Shown here: positions 61,201 to 64,000 of the stretch, one piece after another
Layout of the letters: each line of letters begins with the position of its first letter
How positions within the stretch are numbered: the first letter of the stretch is position 1
Assembly (NCBI GenBank): GCA_040954595.2
Contig: CM082591.2
Span: 4,960,001-5,024,000, forward strand
Length of the DNA: 64,000 nucleotides
From: Balanoglossus misakiensis
Taxonomy: Eukaryota > Hemichordata
Direction: 5' to 3'
Notes under the pieces: generated by a model
The model's database searches: none
What the model saw: the letters and a program-made list of their open reading frames with translations, nothing else
What the model was told of the DNA's origin: nothing
Position numbers and translations under genes: made by a program

Positions 61201-61363
61201 ACTAAACCAGGAAAACACTGCTTTCAAGGATTAGAATTTACTTAGAATTATAATTTTCAAGGATTAGAATATTATGTGTAGAGCAACTTACCAAGTTCCA
61301 AAGAGTTACAATAACGTAAAGGCTTAAATCTTTAAGCAAGAAAACACGGTATATCTTCACCTG
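52278..61363. other. Gene-free spacer, about 9 kb
   Basis: No supportable gene. It holds several G homopolymer runs (about 54750 and 55411), a palindrome GGTAAATATTTACC at 59044-59057 with a forkhead-like core, and a 12-bp inverted repeat pair TTCACTGAATTA/TAATTCAGTGAA at about 60708 and 60797. Two short hydrophobic frames (54625 and 55898) were considered and not called. Confidence 0.45.
59044..59057. promoter_or_regulatory. Palindromic forkhead-like site
   Basis: GGTAAATATTTACC is a perfect 14-bp palindrome containing two opposed GTAAATA cores, the consensus bound by FOX factors. There is no adjacent gene to link it to. Confidence 0.3.
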
Positions 61364-61505
61364 AACCATCTTAGATAATGTAGATAACAGTATAAAACCC
61401 CGCTGTTTAAGTAAACCATCGTACATAAAATAGATAATAGTATAACACTACGTTCTTTTAAGTAAACCATCTGAGATAAAATAGATAACAGTATAAAACC
61501 ATTGC
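61364..61505 (+). repeat. About 50-bp tandem repeat, three copies
   Basis: AACCATC begins units at 61364, 61414 and 61465. Each continues with ATAG(A)TAA(C/T)AGTATAA and a T-rich end before TTTAAGTAAACC. Non-coding. Confidence 0.85.
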
Positions 61506-64000
61506 ACGGATTTGCAAAGCTATAAACGTCTTAGCCAACTGTCTTTGTAATTTGATGATCGTCCTGTCCAACGACAGCAGTCCGATTATACGATGCCAGT
61601 GATTAGTTGTGACCCGCGGCACCACTTCGCCTGATAAACGAGACTGCAGACAGTATGTCAAAACTATTAGTTTTGAGTTTGATCTATAACTATGACGTAA
61701 CGAGGCAGATTGCTTCCTATTATTTAAATCGACGATAAAGAGATAATAAATGCCGTGCACTGGGAAAGGCAGAAAAGCATTAATTATTCACGGGTCATCA
61801 AAAGAACATTAAATGAAATTATTTGAAACCGATGCACAGTTCTGCAAGTTTCATATTTTGTGATGACGTACATTCGGTGATCGCCTTAAAGCACCTCTGC
61901 ACGTTTTTTATGGGGGTGTGTATTAGGTTTTTGGGGATTTGAAATCATACTATAGGTCCATATACTGTAAAGTTAATAGGTATAGGTGCGTGGGTGTGTG
62001 GAGATAGCTAGCTAGAAGACTCTGCACAATTTAATGGAGAGAAGAACGTACGTACATAGCTTTTTTGCGATAGAGAGGTTTTAATCTTATTGCTGGTGCT
62101 AATCTTTAGATGTCTGGTGAAATAAAGTCAAAACAATGTATTGCAATTATTGTGCAAATCAACATATTAGGCAGAGAGCAACTGCATGATACGGAGAAAG
62201 GGGTACCTCGTTTTCTGATTAGTAGTATGAACATTTGCTAATGCTACAAAGCAACCATGAATATGATCGAAGGGCAGCTAATCTGTATGGGGAGGCGGAC
62301 TTCGAGCCGTGAGTAAGTCGTCAGTATTAAAGTGTAAATTTATTCCTCAAATGCCACTTGAGACCGCTGTTCACAAATACACTTACAAGAGATTCAGTGC
62401 AAATCGCAAATGTAATCGACACGGACTTAGAGATATTGAACAAGTAGCACAAATAAACTAGTTAAGATTATTCAGGTATAGTTTAACTCATTTCCGGTGT
62501 CTGGAATTCTTCTAGCATTAACTTTGAGGACTACTTTGTGCATTTTTTTTCAAAACATGTGAATACAGTGTAAAACCTGTGTGGGTTTGTTACATTCCTT
62601 GGGGCGCCATAAGTCAACAAATTGTCGTCAGCATTTTTCGCTACTGTGTGCAGAAGCGAATACTGAGACATTGGGGTGATAACAATCTTATGTATCCGAC
62701 CAAAACTCAAGATTTGGTTGAATATTCAAGCCAAATTAATCTATAAATTTTACATTCAATTTTACGTGTCACCATACTCGCATTTCGATTAAAAAAGAAA
62801 AGTGAAAAAGTTTGAGTGAGTTCCACAAGCTAGAAGAACTACATTTTTTGTGCAAGTTATCTCTGAAATACGATGATGAGTGGTCAATTTCTGATGCAGA
62901 TTTTCTTGTGATTTGACCTGTTTGCATGCAGCATCAGGTATCAGGCGTTGATACCATCAGAGAGTGTCGGTATACATTTAGACGCCATTGCTAGACCCGA
63001 GAATGGGTTTGGGGCGATCGATTTGGGAATTGACGGAGAAAAAACATCCCAAGCATCAAGGGAATATCAGAATCGCCACACACAGTCAAAACTGTGTCTA
63101 TACCAGTGAAACTTCTAGCACTGAAACTTGAACACAACTTTGAGACAAACATCCGCTCCCGTGTTCTCGCAGGGCAGATATCGGCGTCAGTGTGTCTGTC
63201 AATTGGTGCGACATATCAGATATGAATCAGATTCTGTGTAAATCGACTTGTACATGATTCGAACTCATACCAACCACACGAATTCGCGCAGCAAACAAGT
63301 TAGTCCAGTCAAAAAGCATTAAAACCACATCTCCAAGCCCAGATACTTTGTCTTGTAATCTAAAGATACAGCGAATGACGAAAGGGTTTTCATACACTTA
63401 CTGGAAACGATTAAAGTAACTTGTGTGCATTAAAATCTATAATTATGAACAGCAGGTTTCAATATTAGAACCAATCTATTAATTGTGAAAGGATTTGGAA
63501 TGCAAGACTAAATTAAGAAAAAAAACGACAGGTGTCCCTATTTTGATCACATTTATGAGGAGATGCAACAATTGTTTGAAGAATGCAGATAAACAGCTGC
63601 GGGGATTGTGAAAAAGACATGAATATGAATTTTCTTGGTTTACCGAGAATTTGTGAAGATAAATCGGGTAGAGTGCCGACATCAAGCAGACTGTTAGTTT
63701 GTCACATTTGCAGAAGTTCATTTTCTTTTGTGCTGACGTCACCCGAGAACAAATAGCTTGGGCGGCGGTGACATTATCTTTTTTGATAGGGACCGTCATC
63801 TTCATCATCATCACATGTCGTCATGGCGACTAACAAGACAGCGGTGCGATGCATGGCTCGGGTGTTCCATCGTGCGTGTCTAATTGCGATTTGGGGATCT
63901 TGGGGATTTGATTGATTGGCGCCAATTTCGCTCCCCCTCCTAATAATTGTGAAAGGAATACGCGTAAAAGTAGCACATTGCATAGAGCTTGGTTTTATTT
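61506..64000. other. Gene-free right end
   Basis: AT-rich. No exon, RNA gene or strong repeat was recognised. The longest open frame (minus strand near 63479-63814) has no recognisable motif. Confidence 0.4.

Noticed and set aside
1-64000. tRNA, rRNA, CRISPR arrays, viral or bacterial mobile genes
   Set aside because: No cloverleaf with A and B boxes, rRNA core sequence, spacer-repeat array or transposase/reverse transcriptase motif was recognised by eye. A covariance-model scan would be needed to exclude small RNA genes.

Overview
The window is animal (metazoan) nuclear DNA. Its genes are split by GT-AG introns, use AATAAA-type 3' ends, and are separated by long AT-rich spacers full of microsatellites, minisatellites and short inverted-repeat elements. 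The gene content (SYCP3, an HSD17B2-like SDR pair, an ENaC/ASIC-type channel, a secreted peptide precursor) fits an invertebrate bilaterian. An invertebrate deuterostome such as a hemichordate or amphioxus is my best guess, but that is inference; no marker here settles the species. No bacterial-type operon, CRISPR array, viral gene or toxin gene was seen.

Layout. 1-2.46 kb: non-coding, with a perfect 17+1+17 bp palindrome. 2.98-5.02 kb, minus strand: an eight-exon SYCP3 gene whose joined exons give 236 codons plus stop. 5.93-11.91 kb, plus strand: two tandem five-exon short-chain dehydrogenase genes (385 and 383 aa) with identical intron positions and phases. 14.49-20.22 kb, plus strand: a complete eleven-exon degenerin/ENaC/ASIC channel of 685 aa with a large low-complexity insert. 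23.45-28.87 kb, plus strand: two duplicated transcription units, each with an octamer/CCAAT/TATA promoter, a non-coding first exon and a single coding exon for a small Arg-Ser repeat protein (73 and 77 aa). 36.32-38.68 kb, plus strand: a four-coding-exon secreted precursor (127 aa) with a neuropeptide-like layout, and a 13-unit minisatellite starting at its first splice donor. 38.8-64 kb: about 25 kb in which I find no supportable gene, only repeats, including three copies of a TTAA-flanked MITE-like element.

How the parts relate. The genes are not an operon and look functionally separate. Two loci have a possible germline theme: SYCP3 (meiotic chromosome axis) and the Arg-Ser proteins (protamine-like composition, histone-like promoter architecture). 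That theme is inference only. The SDR pair arose by tandem duplication, and so did the Arg-Ser pair, in which promoter, 5' exon, coding exon and 3' UTR motifs were all copied. The most interesting items are the Arg-Ser gene pair, the unassigned amidated-peptide precursor, and perfect DR1 nuclear-receptor half-site pairs in a duplicated intronic segment.
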